This document shows positions 42,442-51,505 of a stretch of DNA of 64,000 nt, piece by piece (positions within the stretch are counted from its first letter, which is position 1; each line of letters opens with the position of its first letter). The DNA lies in NCBI RefSeq assembly GCF_003002095.1, contig NZ_PVZC01000010.1, forward strand, positions 299,364 to 363,363, written 5' to 3'. Origin of the DNA: Allonocardiopsis opalescens. GTDB taxonomy: Bacteria > Actinomycetota > Actinomycetes > Streptosporangiales > Streptosporangiaceae. Both the position numbers and the translations under genes were made by a program. Under the pieces are notes generated by a model. That model did not search any database, had not been told where the DNA came from, and saw only the letters and a list, made by a program, of their open reading frames with translations.

Positions 42442-43995
42442 TCAGCGCAGCGGGCCGGTGACGGCCTCGGCGGCGGCCAGCAGGCCGCCGTCGGCCACGG
42501 CGGCGACGGCGGCCTCGATCTCCGGCGCGAGGTGGCGGTCGGGACCGGGCCCGGGGACCCGCTCGCGCAGCGCGGCCACCGCCCGCCCGGTGGCCGGGGC
42601 GGGGGTGAGCGGGGCGCGCAGGTCCAGGGCGCGCGCCGCGGTCAGGATCTCCACAGCCAGCACACGGCCCAGGCCGTCGAGGGAGCGGCGCAGCTTGCGC
42701 GCGGCCGACCAGCCCATGGAGACGTGGTCCTCCTGCATGGCGGAGCTGGGGATGGAGTCCGCGCTGGCCGGCGCGGCCAGCCGCTTGAGCTCGGAGACGA
42801 TGCCCGCCTGGGTGTACTGGGCGATCATGTGGCCGGAGTCCACCCCGGGGTCGTCGGCGAGGAAGGGCGGCAGGCCGGACGAGCGGGAGACGTCGAGCAT
42901 CCGGTCGGTGCGCCGCTCGCTCATCGACGCCAGGTCGGCGACGGCGATGGCCAGGAAGTCCAGCACGTACCCGACGGGCGCGCCGTGGAAGTTGCCGTTG
43001 GACTCCACCCGCCCGTCCTCGGTCACCACCGGGTTGTCGATGGCGGCGGCCAGTTCGCGGGAGGCGACGAGTTCGGCGTGGTCCAGGGTGTCGCGGGCCG
43101 CGCCGGCCACCTGGGGGGCGCAGCGCAGCGAGTAGGCGTCCTGCACCCGGGTGCAGCCCGGCCCGCGGTGCGAGGCGACGATGGGCGAGCCGGCCAGCAG
43201 GGCGCGCATATTGGCCGCCGCCGCGGCCTGCCCGGGGTGGGGGCGCAGCGCCAGCAGGTCGGCGGCGAACACCCGGTCGGTGCCCAGCTGCGCTTCGACG
43301 CTCATCGCGGCGGCCAGGTCGGCGGTGCGCAGCAGCCGCCGCAGGTCGTGGCAGGCCAGCACCAGCATGCCGAGCATGCCGTCGGTGCCGTTGATCAGCG
43401 CCAGCCCCTCCTTCGCCGCCAGTTCGACCGGGTCCAGCCCGGCGGCGGCCAGCGCCTCGCCGGCCGGCAGCGCGGTGCCCGCGGCGTCGCGGACGGTGCC
43501 CTCTCCCATCAGCGCGAGTGCGACGTGGGCCAGCGGCGCCAGGTCCCCGGAGCAGCCGAGGCTCCCGTACTCGTGCACGACGGGGGTGATCCGCGCGTTG
43601 AGCAGCCCGGCCAGCGCCCGCGCCGTGCCCGGCCGCACCCCGGTACGCCCCGACGCCAGGGTGCGCAGCCGCAGCAGCATCATCGCCCGCACCACCTCGC
43701 GCTCGACCTCGGGCCCGCTGCCGGCCGCGTGCGAGCGGATCAGCGAGCGCTGGAGGTCGGCGCGGCGCCCGGCCGGGATGTGCAGATTGGCCAGCGCCCC
43801 GAAGCCGGTGGACACCCCGTAGGCCGGCAGGGTGCCGCGCGCCAGCGCGTCCACCCGCTCCCGCCCGACACCGAGCGCCGCCAGCGCCTCCCCGGTCAGC
43901 ACCACCTCGCGCCCGTCCCGCGCCACCCCGACGACCTCGCCGGGGTCCAGCGCCGCCGGCCCGACCGCGACCGCACCCGATCGATCGTTACCCAT
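42442..43995 (-). CDS. hutH: Histidine ammonia-lyase
   Basis: This 517-residue MIO-containing enzyme deaminates histidine to urocanate. The prosthetic-group segment reads [14 protein letters not shown], so the MIO would form from C148-S149-G150 rather than Ala-Ser-Gly. The essential serine is conserved. [10 protein letters not shown] and YSLRCAPQV motifs are also present. The ATG at 43993-43995 gives MGNDRSG. A HutR-like palindrome lies 56 bases upstream. It begins the hutH-hutU transcript. Confidence 0.95.
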   Translation of the reverse strand: MGNDRSGAVAVGPAALDPGEVVGVARDGREVVLTGEALAALGVGRERVDALARGTLPAYGVSTGFGALANLHIPAGRRADLQRSLIRSHAAGSGPEVEREVVRAMMLLRLRTLASGRTGVRPGTARALAGLLNARITPVVHEYGSLGCSGDLAPLAHVALALMGEGTVRDAAGTALPAGEALAAAGLDPVELAAKEGLALINGTDGMLGMLVLACHDLRRLLRTADLAAAMSVEAQLGTDRVFAADLLALRPHPGQAAAAANMRALLAGSPIVASHRGPGCTRVQDAYSLRCAPQVAGAARDTLDHAELVASRELAAAIDNPVVTEDGRVESNGNFHGAPVGYVLDFLAIAVADLASMSERRTDRMLDVSRSSGLPPFLADDPGVDSGHMIAQYTQAGIVSELKRLAAPASADSIPSSAMQEDHVSMGWSAARKLRRSLDGLGRVLAVEILTAARALDLRAPLTPAPATGRAVAALRERVPGPGPDRHLAPEIEAAVAAVADGGLLAAAEAVTGPLR

Positions 43996-44050
43996 GCCCC
44001 CATTGCACGCCCCTCCGGCCCGCCCCGCACCACCCGACACGGCGTTCGTG

Positions 44051-44064
44051 TCTGGTATCCGGGA
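44051..44064. promoter_or_regulatory. Candidate HutR-type operator upstream of hutH
   Basis: The 14-base sequence TCTGGTATCCGGGA matches 10 of 14 positions of the motif that I recall for the IclR-type HutR of Corynebacterium resistens (TCTGwwATwCCAGA, read on either strand). It is 56 bases before the hutH start. An IclR-family gene lies 2.6 kb away. Confidence 0.45.
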
Positions 44065-44096
44065 CAGAGGACGCGGGGCTGCGCGGCCCGCGGTGC

Positions 44097-45587
44097 TCAG
44101 CCGGTGCGGTACGGGGTGACGAGCTGGTCGACTGGGGCGTAGTCGTCGGTCAGGACGCGGGAGGCTCCGGCGATGGCGTCGATCTGCTCGGTGGTGGCGG
44201 TGCGGGCGGGCGGGGTGCCGGAGGGCTCGGCGGCGGCGAGGGCGGCGTCCAGGACGGCGCGGTCGGGGAGGTGGTCGCCGGCTACGACGACGAAGTTGCC
44301 GCCCTCCTCCCCTGCCAGCCGTTCGGGCGGGGCGACCAGGGCGACCTCGCCGAAGACCGAGCGCAGGGTGGCGATCTCGGCGCCGAGGAAGCCCAGCGGC
44401 GGGTGGTCGATGACATTGGCCAGGTAGGCGCCGCCTGGGGCGAGGACGCGGCGCACCTCGCCGGCGAACTCGGCGGTGGTCAGGTGCCAGGGCACGCTCG
44501 GGCCGCCGAAGGCGTCGCCGACGACCAGGTCGTAGCGGGCCGAGGGCTCGGCCAGGATGGCGGTGCGGGCGTCGCCGGTGCGCACCGCCAGTTCGGCGGA
44601 CTCGCGCAGGCCCAGTTCCTCGCGGGCCGTCTCGGCGACGGCCGGGTCCAGTTCGATCACGGAGTTGTAGGAGCCGGGGCGGGTGGCGGCGACCCACCGC
44701 GGCAGGGTGAAGGCGCCGCCGCCGGCGTGCAGGGCGTGGACCGGTTCGGGGCGGGGCGCCAGCGCGTCCACGGCCCCGCCCAGCCAGCGCACGTAGGCGA
44801 TCTCCAGGTGCGCCGGGTCGGCGAGGTCGACGTAGCCGTGCCGCAGGTCGTCCAGGTAGAGCGAGCGGCCGGTCTCGCGCTCGGGGTCGGCGGCGACGCG
44901 AGCGCAGAAGTACGCGGTCTCGCTGTCGCACGGGGAGGGTACCGCGACCAGCAGGGCGGCGCCCAGCACCGCGGCGGCGCCGGTGGCGGCGCGGTCGCGG
45001 CCGCGCCGGGGGGTGCGGTGCTTCCAGCCGAACCACAGGCCCAGGCCGAGCAGCAGCACGGCGGTCACCGCGAGCACGGCCGAGACCGGCAGCATCGCGA
45101 TGAGCACGTACCCGGTCAGGAAGGTGCCGGCCAGCGAGCCGACGGTGCCGACGGCGCTGATCCGGCCCACCACGGTGCCGGTCTCGTCCACCGTGGCCAG
45201 CTGGGTCTTGACCACCAGCGGCGGCACGGCCGACAGCAGCGCCACCGGGACGGCGATGCCCACCGCGACCAGCAGCAGCGCGGTCACCGGCCCGGCGCCG
45301 CGCAGCCAGGGTCCGGCCAGCAGCACCAGCGGGCGGGCCACCAGGGTGAGGACTCCGGCGGCCAGCAGCACCGGCCCGATCAGGCGGGCCGGCGGGGTGC
45401 GGTCGGCGGCATCGCCGCCCAGCTTGGCGCCGAGCGCGATGGCGGCCAGCGCGACGCCGATGGAGGCGGTGTAGGTCTCCAGGGTGTCGCCGGAGAAGGG
45501 GGCGGCCAGCCGGATCGAGACGATCTCCAGCACCAGGACGGCCGCCGAGGAGACGACCACGACCGCGGTCGCGAGGGTTCGGTTCAC
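44097..45587 (-). CDS. Membrane protein with a spermidine synthase-like domain
   Basis: This 496-residue protein has two parts. The first about 225 residues hold seven or so membrane helices of the fused MFS/spermidine synthase type (SSAAVLVLEIVSIRLAAP at the start). The second half is a Rossmann-type methyltransferase-like domain with VHALHAGGGAFTLPRW, SVIELDPAVAETAREEL and DLVVGDAFGG, which correspond to the aminopropyltransferase fold. Such fusions are common in actinobacteria, and polyamine synthesis has not been shown for most. The GTG start is at 45585-45587. Confidence 0.8.
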   Translation of the reverse strand: MNRTLATAVVVVSSAAVLVLEIVSIRLAAPFSGDTLETYTASIGVALAAIALGAKLGGDAADRTPPARLIGPVLLAAGVLTLVARPLVLLAGPWLRGAGPVTALLLVAVGIAVPVALLSAVPPLVVKTQLATVDETGTVVGRISAVGTVGSLAGTFLTGYVLIAMLPVSAVLAVTAVLLLGLGLWFGWKHRTPRRGRDRAATGAAAVLGAALLVAVPSPCDSETAYFCARVAADPERETGRSLYLDDLRHGYVDLADPAHLEIAYVRWLGGAVDALAPRPEPVHALHAGGGAFTLPRWVAATRPGSYNSVIELDPAVAETAREELGLRESAELAVRTGDARTAILAEPSARYDLVVGDAFGGPSVPWHLTTAEFAGEVRRVLAPGGAYLANVIDHPPLGFLGAEIATLRSVFGEVALVAPPERLAGEEGGNFVVVAGDHLPDRAVLDAALAAAEPSGTPPARTATTEQIDAIAGASRVLTDDYAPVDQLVTPYRTG

Positions 45588-46016
45588 GGAAGCCGAGCGT
45601 AGGGCGGCCGGTGGCGGCGGGCGAACCGGCACCGGGGCGCGGATCCGTCCGGCGGCGGGCTCCGTACCGGTGCCGGGGCGCCGGGCGGCGGCCGGGCGGC
45701 CGCGGTCGTGTTCGGATCGTGACGAAGCCGTGACGAGCGGCGCGAGCCGGCCGCGGCGGGCGCCGCACGGCCCGCGCAATGGCCTGACCAGGTGCGGACG
45801 GCCGCTTCCGGCCGCCGGCCGACAGTCTGGACAAAAGGGATCTTCAGCATGGAACGAGACGGGCCGCAGCTGCGTCCATTCTCACCGGAAACCCCGCTGA
45901 CGTGCGGATTCATCAGTGTTCGCAGCCAGGGACCCCGCATTGGGCCGAGATGCGCGCCGGTTCCCCGATGGCGCTACATTTAAACCCCTCATCCCCAAGA
46001 TCACCAGGAGTCACCC
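45588..46016. other. Intergenic region between divergent membrane protein and lipoprotein genes
   Basis: 429 bases carry no convincing gene. A 44-codon open frame (45849-45983) has no ribosome-binding site. TACATT near 45971-45976 could be the -10 element for the lipoprotein gene. A run of low GC (tacatttaaa) marks that promoter area. Nothing else is recognisable. Confidence 0.5.
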
Positions 46017-46532
46017 ATGACGTTCCCGTCCAACGTGCTCGAACTCCGCCGCATCGCGCTGGGCGTGGCGGCCTTCGCCGCCGTGGCGGCGCTGAGCGGC
46101 TGTGCGGGCCTCGGCGGCGTCACCGGCGCCCCTGAGCCGGAGCGCGGCGACGACGGCGCGATCGCCGAGTCCGGCGACGCCGACGTCTTCTCCATCGCCG
46201 TCGGCGACTGCATGAACGACACCACCGGCACCGAGGTCACCGAGGTCCCGGTCGTGCCCTGCGAGGAGCCGCACGACAACGAGGTCTACGCCTCCATCAT
46301 GATGGAGGACGGCGACTACCCCGGCGACGAGGCCGTGTCCACGCAGGCCGACGAGGGCTGCACCGCCGAGTTCGAGACCTTCATCGGCGTGCCCTACGCC
46401 GAGTCGGAGATCTACCTCAGCACGCTCACCCCCACCGAGCAGTCCTGGGCCAGCGGCGACCGCGAGATCCTGTGCCTCGCCTACGACCCCGCGGGCCAGA
46501 CCACCGGCACCCTTGAGGGCGCCGCGCGCTGA
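46017..46532 (+). CDS. Lipoprotein, septum-formation-like domain
   Basis: This 171-residue protein has an N-terminal signal with lipobox LSGC (Cys about residue 27). After a Pro/Glu-rich linker comes the motif IAVGDCMNDTTG...VPCEEPHDNEVYA, then DEGCTAEFETFIG and REILCLAYDP. This cysteine spacing and the xVPCxxPHDxEV motif match the actinobacterial septum formation family. Its role is unknown. It would be anchored to the outer face of the membrane. The ATG has AGGAG 7 bases upstream. Confidence 0.85.
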   Translation: MTFPSNVLELRRIALGVAAFAAVAALSGCAGLGGVTGAPEPERGDDGAIAESGDADVFSIAVGDCMNDTTGTEVTEVPVVPCEEPHDNEVYASIMMEDGDYPGDEAVSTQADEGCTAEFETFIGVPYAESEIYLSTLTPTEQSWASGDREILCLAYDPAGQTTGTLEGAAR

Positions 46533-46546
46533 CGCACCCGGCGCGA

Positions 46547-46583
46547 CCGCCGGACGGGTCCTGCCCCACGATCCGTCCGGCGG
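46547..46583 (+). terminator. Hairpin after the lipoprotein gene
   Basis: CCGCCGGACGG (46547-46557) pairs perfectly with 46573-46583 around a 15-base loop, 15 bases past the stop. It separates the lipoprotein transcript from the IclR gene. Confidence 0.65.
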
Positions 46584-46656
46584 CCCGCCGCACCGCGGTC
46601 GGCGGTCCACCCGGCCGCCGCACCATCCACCGGTCCTTCGGGGCCACACTGGAGAA

Positions 46657-47439
46657 ATGCCGCACGTACCCGCCGCCACCCGGGCGCTGGCGGTGCTGCG
46701 CCACCTGGCCGCCCAGCCGGGACCCGTCTCGGCCAGCGCCCTCGCCCGAGCGCTCGGCCTGCCGCGCTCCAGCGTCTACCAGCTGCTCGGGGCGATGGCG
46801 GAGCAGGGCTTCGTCACCCACCTGCCCGAGGAGCGCCGCTGGGCGCTGGGCATCACCGCCTTCGAGATCGGCTCGGCCTACCTGCGCCGCGATCCGCTGG
46901 AGCGGCTGGCCCGCCCGCTGCTGGCCCGGCTCGCCGACGACCTGGGGCTCACCGCGCACCTGGGCGTCCTGCACGGCGCCGACACGCTCTACCTGCTCAA
47001 GGAGCACCCCCGGCACGCCCCCACCCTGGTCACCGCCGTCGGGGTGCGGCTGCCGGCCCACCTCACCGCCTCGGGCCGCGCCCAACTGGCCCGGCTGCCC
47101 CGGGCCCAGGTCAGGGCGCTGTACCCCTCGGCCGACGCCTTCACCTCCCGCACCGGCGCCGGCCCCGGCGGCCCCACCGAGCTGCGGGAGCTGCTGGCCG
47201 CCGAGCGGCGGCGCGGCTGGTCCAGCGAGGACGGCGAGGTGAGCCCCGGCTACGCCTCGGTGGCGGTGGCCGCCTTCGACCACGGCGCCCGCCCCGCCGC
47301 CGCCATCAGCGTGACCTTCGACCGCCGCCGCCACCCGCCCGCCGACTGGGACTGGCTGGCGCGCAGGGTCGCCGTCTCGGCCGCCGAACTGACCCGGCGG
47401 CTCGGCGGCCGGACACCGGCCGGACCGGACGGCGGCTAG
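46657..47439 (+). CDS. IclR-family transcriptional regulator (possible HutR)
   Basis: This 260-residue protein has an N-terminal winged helix (ASALARALGLPRSSVYQLLGAM) and an IclR effector domain from about residue 80 (HLGVLHGADTLYLLKEH, then SSEDGEVSPGYASVAVAAFD). IclR proteins of this kind control catabolic genes and bind small carbon compounds. The nearness of hutH/hutU, and a HutR-like palindrome before hutH, make histidine catabolism a plausible target, but this is inference. ATG at 46657-46659. Its stop overlaps the convergent kinase gene's stop by 3 bases. Confidence 0.87.
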   Translation: MPHVPAATRALAVLRHLAAQPGPVSASALARALGLPRSSVYQLLGAMAEQGFVTHLPEERRWALGITAFEIGSAYLRRDPLERLARPLLARLADDLGLTAHLGVLHGADTLYLLKEHPRHAPTLVTAVGVRLPAHLTASGRAQLARLPRAQVRALYPSADAFTSRTGAGPGGPTELRELLAAERRRGWSSEDGEVSPGYASVAVAAFDHGARPAAAISVTFDRRRHPPADWDWLARRVAVSAAELTRRLGGRTPAGPDGG

Positions 47440-49424
47440 CCGAGCCGGCTCAGGGTGAAGTCGTCGAAGAAGACGGTCGCGGAGTCGCCTGAACCCTCGT
47501 CCACCAGGGCGGTGATACCGCCGGCCGGACCGGCCGGGATCGGGTCGGGGTCGCTGGCCTCCAGCACCGGGGTACCGTTCACCCACAGCCGCAGCAGCAT
47601 CTCTCCGCCCGGCCCCCGCTCGCACGACGCCTGCACGGTGTTGGCCGCGCCCGCCGAGGTGTCCATACCGGGCACGCTGCCGGTCTCGGCCACCACCGAC
47701 TCGCCGTCGACGGTGTGGTTCCGCCTGATCCTGGCGCCGTCGCCGTCGGACCTGACCAGGAAGTCGTAGGCGGCGGTGACCTCGGCCTCGCCCTCGCCGG
47801 TGCTGCCGTGGAAGCAGTACACGCCGAACTCGGCGGCGCCGGAGACCTCGGCCGAGGACACGGTCGCGCCCATCAGCAGGCCGTCCAGCGGCGGCCCCTG
47901 GTAGGCCCAGCGCACCCCGGCCGCCTCGCGCTCCCCGCCCACCCGAACGCCGTACCGGCCCTCGTGGTAGCCGCGGTAGGCGGAGTTCTCGCCGCCGCGG
48001 GGGTCGAAGTCCTGCTCCTCCACCGGCCAGCCGCTGGTGTCGGTGGCGAAGTCGTCCTGGAAGACCAGCACGCCCCCGGGCGGCGGGGTGCCGGGCGGCG
48101 CGCTGCTGGTCTCGGCGGCGGGTCCCCCGCCGGGCGGGGCGACCAGCGCGGTGACGCCGATGGCGGTGGCTCCGCCGACCACGACGACCAGCGCCGCCGC
48201 CCCGGCGATCCAGAACCACCTGTTCGTCCGGCGCTTCTTGCGCACGCCGGTCAGCAGCTCGCTGGCGGGCAGCGGGGTGCGCGGCCCGGTGTCGCGGTCG
48301 CCGGACCCCGGCCTCGGCGGCATCGCGGGCGGCGGTCCGACCGGGCCGGGCGGGTGGGCCCGGCCGCCGCCCGGGACCGCGTACGGCGGCGGCGGTGCGG
48401 CCGGGCCGGGCAGCGGCGGGCGCGGCGCAGCGGGCGGCGGCCCTGCCTGGGCGGGCGTACCGCCGGTACCGCCGTCGAAGGCCGCCGGCACACCGGTGGC
48501 GGGCGGCACGGCCGGCGTCCACGACTCGTCGACGGAGCGCTGGACGTCACCGACCCCGGGGTCGGTATGCCCGACCAGGAGGTTCATCAGGTCCTGCGCC
48601 GTGGGCCGCTCGGCGGGGCGCTTGCTCAGCGCCGCCGCGACCAGCCCGCGCAGCTGCGGGTCCAGGCCCTCCAGGGTGGGCTCGGCGGTGCTGATCCGGT
48701 GCAGGATCGCCGAGACGGTGGGGCCCTCGAACGGGGAGGTGCCGGTGCCCGCGTAGGCGACCAGGCAGCCCCAGGAGAAGATGTCGGAGGCGGCCGTCGC
48801 CTCGTGGCCGTCGATCAGCTCCGGCGCCAGGTAGGACGGGGTGCCGACCAGGTTGCCGGCCGCGGTGGCGTTGGTGACGTCGCCGGTCTCGTCCAGCGCG
48901 CGGGCGATGCCGAAGTCGATCACCTTCGGCCCGACCTCCGACAGCAGCACGTTGGCCGGCTTGAGGTCGCGGTGCACCACTCCGGCGCCGTGGATGGCGG
49001 CCAGCGCGGAGGCCACCCCCAGCGCCAGGCCCTCCAGCATGCCGCCGGGCATCGGGCCGTGGTCGCGGATGGCCTGGTGCAGATTGGGGCCGGCGACGTA
49101 CTCGGTGACGACGTACAGCGGCGCCTCCTCCAGGCGCGCGTCCAGCACCGAGGCGGTGCTGAACCGGCGCACCCGCTTGGCCGCCTGCACCTCGCGCCGG
49201 AAGCGGCGGCGGAACTGCTCGTCGTCGCTGAGCTCGCTGTTGATGAGCTTCACCGCGACATAGCGGCGGTAGGGGTCCTGGGCCAGGTAGACGGTCCCCA
49301 TGCCGCCGCGCCCCAGCCGCCCCATCAGCTGGTAGGTGTCGAGCTGCCGCGGGTCGCCCGGCCGCAGCGGGCGCACCGGCGGCACCCATCCGGCCCGCCC
49401 CGAACTGTCGTGCGGCGTTGTCAC
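47436..49424 (-). CDS. Transmembrane Ser/Thr protein kinase with an extracellular lectin-like domain
   Basis: This 662-residue kinase has a PASTA-less Hanks-type domain. The glycine loop GRGGMG, catalytic Lys K59 (YVAVKLIN), HRDLKPANVL with D153 and N158, and DFG (D170) are all complete, so activity is likely. A long Pro-rich region (about 300-400) leads to a single membrane helix (about 408-432). The outer part (about 445-662) resembles concanavalin/LamG-like domains with the segment VLVFQDDFATDTSGW. The start is GTG at 49422-49424. Its ligand and targets are unknown. Confidence 0.9.
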   Translation of the reverse strand: MTTPHDSSGRAGWVPPVRPLRPGDPRQLDTYQLMGRLGRGGMGTVYLAQDPYRRYVAVKLINSELSDDEQFRRRFRREVQAAKRVRRFSTASVLDARLEEAPLYVVTEYVAGPNLHQAIRDHGPMPGGMLEGLALGVASALAAIHGAGVVHRDLKPANVLLSEVGPKVIDFGIARALDETGDVTNATAAGNLVGTPSYLAPELIDGHEATAASDIFSWGCLVAYAGTGTSPFEGPTVSAILHRISTAEPTLEGLDPQLRGLVAAALSKRPAERPTAQDLMNLLVGHTDPGVGDVQRSVDESWTPAVPPATGVPAAFDGGTGGTPAQAGPPPAAPRPPLPGPAAPPPPYAVPGGGRAHPPGPVGPPPAMPPRPGSGDRDTGPRTPLPASELLTGVRKKRRTNRWFWIAGAAALVVVVGGATAIGVTALVAPPGGGPAAETSSAPPGTPPPGGVLVFQDDFATDTSGWPVEEQDFDPRGGENSAYRGYHEGRYGVRVGGEREAAGVRWAYQGPPLDGLLMGATVSSAEVSGAAEFGVYCFHGSTGEGEAEVTAAYDFLVRSDGDGARIRRNHTVDGESVVAETGSVPGMDTSAGAANTVQASCERGPGGEMLLRLWVNGTPVLEASDPDPIPAGPAGGITALVDEGSGDSATVFFDDFTLSRLG

Positions 49425-49737
49425 GGTCCCTCGTCTCTGTCCGACCCGGACGCTCCCGGTCCCGGCCCCCTACGCACGTTCATAGCCCAGCCGTCGGCAT
49501 CGTCGCCAGTACGGATCCATTGCAATTCACCGAGCCGCGGGCGAGTCCGGGCGGACGCGCCGGCGGACGGGGCGGGCCGGCGAGGACCGGTCCGCCGGCG
49601 GCCCGGAGACGGGAGGGACCGCCGCGCTGCCGCGCGCCCTCCCGCCGGCGTCCGGGGCCGCCGTTCCTTTGGCGCAGCCGGGGCCGCGCGGGTTTCCCCG
49701 CTCGGCGACCGGTTCGCGAGCGCGGGCGGGCAGACGA

Positions 49738-49767
49738 CTGATCCCGCCGGAGTCCCGGCGGGATCAG
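49738..49767 (-). terminator. Terminator downstream of rbpA
   Basis: A perfect 13-bp stem (49738-49750 with 49755-49767) around an AGTC loop starts about 25 bases beyond the rbpA stop. It ends the leftward transcript before the 367-base gap (49425-49791) that leads to the kinase gene. No other feature was seen in that gap. Confidence 0.82.
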
Positions 49768-49791
49768 GGGGCTTGGGTGCGGCGCGCGGGC

Positions 49792-50166
49792 TCAGTTCTT
49801 CGCGGCGGCTTCCATCGCGGCCTGGATGGCGGCCCGCTCGGCGCGCAGCTTGTCCAGCGCCTCCTGCAGGATGGCGGCGCCGTCTTCGTCGCTGCGCCGC
49901 TCCTTCACGTAGGCGAGGTGCGTCTTGTACGGCTCGGTGCGCGGCGGTGCGGGCGGGTTGTGCCGGTCCTGGCCGGCGGGGAAGCCGCACCGGGGGCAGT
50001 CCCACTCGTCGGGGACCTGCGCCTCGGAGGCGAAGCTCGGCACGGTCTCGTGGCCGTTGGCGCAGTAGAAGGAGACCCGGACGCGGGGCGCGGCCTCGCC
50101 GCGCTCGGCCTCGCCCATCGGTCCGGCGCCCACGCGGCTACCGCGGATGGCACTGCCACTACCCAT
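49792..50166 (-). CDS. rbpA: RbpA, RNA polymerase-binding protein
   Basis: This 124-residue RbpA is an actinobacterial RNA polymerase accessory factor that binds group I/II sigma factors and stabilises open complexes. The N-terminal basic GSGSAIRGSRVGAGP tail, the zinc-ribbon core with FYCANGHE and DCPRCGFPAGQD, and the C-terminal helical ILQEALDKLRAER segment (sigma-interaction domain) are all present. It lies upstream of the kinase gene and 90 bases downstream of secG on the same strand. Position next to secG is common in actinomycetes. Confidence 0.95.
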   Translation of the reverse strand: MGSGSAIRGSRVGAGPMGEAERGEAAPRVRVSFYCANGHETVPSFASEAQVPDEWDCPRCGFPAGQDRHNPPAPPRTEPYKTHLAYVKERRSDEDGAAILQEALDKLRAERAAIQAAMEAAAKN

Positions 50167-50256
50167 GAAAGAAACTCCTCTGAACTGTCGTGACCGCGCG
50201 CGGTGCCGGCGGCGCCCGAGCGGTGCCGCGGTGTGGGGGACGCGCGGTCTGGCTGC

Positions 50257-50511
50257 CTACTGCGGCGGGACCTCCGCACCCATCAGCAGGCCGAGCGCCA
50301 CCACGCACGCGAACCAGACGATGCCCGTTCCGATGGTGAGGCGGTCGAGGTTGCGCTCGACCACCGAGGACCCGCCCAGAGAGGTGGTGACGCCACCGCC
50401 GAAGAGATCGGAGAGGCCGCCGCCCTTGCCCTTGTGCAGCAGAACCAGCAGCACCATGAGCACACTGCAGATCATCAGCACGATGGAGAGACCGAGAATC
50501 AACGTGTTCAC
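50257..50511 (-). CDS. secG: SecG, preprotein translocase subunit
   Basis: This 84-residue membrane protein of the SecYEG translocon has two helices (about residues 2-24 and 58-78) around a Gly-rich loop, KGKGGGLSDLFGGG, which is the SecG signature. The GTG start at 50509-50511 gives MNTLILGLS. It follows tpiA on the same strand with about 195 bases between, as in many actinobacteria. Confidence 0.94.
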   Translation of the reverse strand: MNTLILGLSIVLMICSVLMVLLVLLHKGKGGGLSDLFGGGVTTSLGGSSVVERNLDRLTIGTGIVWFACVVALGLLMGAEVPPQ

Positions 50512-50705
50512 CAGTTCCGGGGAAAGCTCGCCCCACCGGGGAGGGGCGACGGGAGGTCGTGGGTGTCCGGCCGGGCGACGGCCGGATCTGTGACGATCCT
50601 AGCCGGACACATGGGCCTCGTCGCATTGTCCGGCTTCAGCCTACGCCGGATCCCGAGGGCATGTGTCCGGTTCTCAAGATCGTCGCACGAAGACGCGGCC
50701 GGACC

Positions 50706-51497
50706 TCAGGCGGCGGATTCCCGATAGCGCACCAGCTTGGCGAACTCCCCCGCGTCCAGGCTGGCCCCGCCGACGAGGGCGCCGTCGACGTCGGGCTGCG
50801 CCATGATGCCGACGATGTTGTCGGACTTGACCGAGCCCCCGTACAGGATCCGCACCGCGGCGGCGGTGTCGTCGTCGTAGCGCTCGGCCAGCCGGGCGCG
50901 CAGGGCCGCGGCGACCTCCTGGGCGTCGCCGGGGGTGGCGACCTCGCCGGTGCCGATGGCCCAGACCGGCTCGTAGGCGACCACGATGCCCCTGGCCTGC
51001 TCGGCCCGCACGCCCTGGAGCGCGCCGTCGAGCTGGGCGAGGCTGTAGGCGACCTGCTCGCCGGCCTTGCGGGTCTCCAGGCCCTCGCCGAGGCAGAGGA
51101 TCGGGGTGATCCCGCTGAGCAGCGCGGCGGTGAGCTTGGCGTTCACCACGGCGTCGTCCTCGTTGTGGTACTGGCGCCGCTCGGAGTGGCCGACCAGGAC
51201 GTAGCCGACGTCGAGCTTGGCCAGCATGGCGCCGGAGACCTCGCCGGTGTAGGCGCCCTTGCCGTGCTGGGAGATGTCCTGCGCGCCGTAGCCGATCCGC
51301 AGGCGGTCGCCCTCGACGAGGGTCTGCACGCTGCGCAGCGCGGTGAACGGGGGCAGCACGACGACGTCGACGGCGTCGTAGTCGGCGTCGATGAGCGTGA
51401 AGGCGAGCTTCTGGACCAGGGCGATCGCTTCGTAGTGGGTGTTGTTCAGCTTCCAGTTACCGGCGATCAGCGGCTTGCGGGGGGGTGTGGCTGCCAT
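50706..51497 (-). CDS. tpiA: Triosephosphate isomerase
   Basis: This 263-residue TIM-barrel enzyme interconverts dihydroxyacetone phosphate and glyceraldehyde-3-phosphate. Motifs are [22 protein letters not shown] with the catalytic His, [11 protein letters not shown] with the catalytic Glu, and GGSVKSDN. It follows pgk by 8 bases. Its dihydroxyacetone phosphate substrate is also the usual co-substrate of AfsA enzymes, one of which lies 11 kb away. Confidence 0.96.
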   Translation of the reverse strand: MAATPPRKPLIAGNWKLNNTHYEAIALVQKLAFTLIDADYDAVDVVVLPPFTALRSVQTLVEGDRLRIGYGAQDISQHGKGAYTGEVSGAMLAKLDVGYVLVGHSERRQYHNEDDAVVNAKLTAALLSGITPILCLGEGLETRKAGEQVAYSLAQLDGALQGVRAEQARGIVVAYEPVWAIGTGEVATPGDAQEVAAALRARLAERYDDDTAAAVRILYGGSVKSDNIVGIMAQPDVDGALVGGASLDAGEFAKLVRYRESAA

Positions 51498-51505
51498 TGC
51501 GGTGA

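Noticed and set aside
45849..45983. 44-codon frame upstream of the lipoprotein gene
   Set aside because: It has no ribosome-binding site and runs through the likely lipoprotein promoter.
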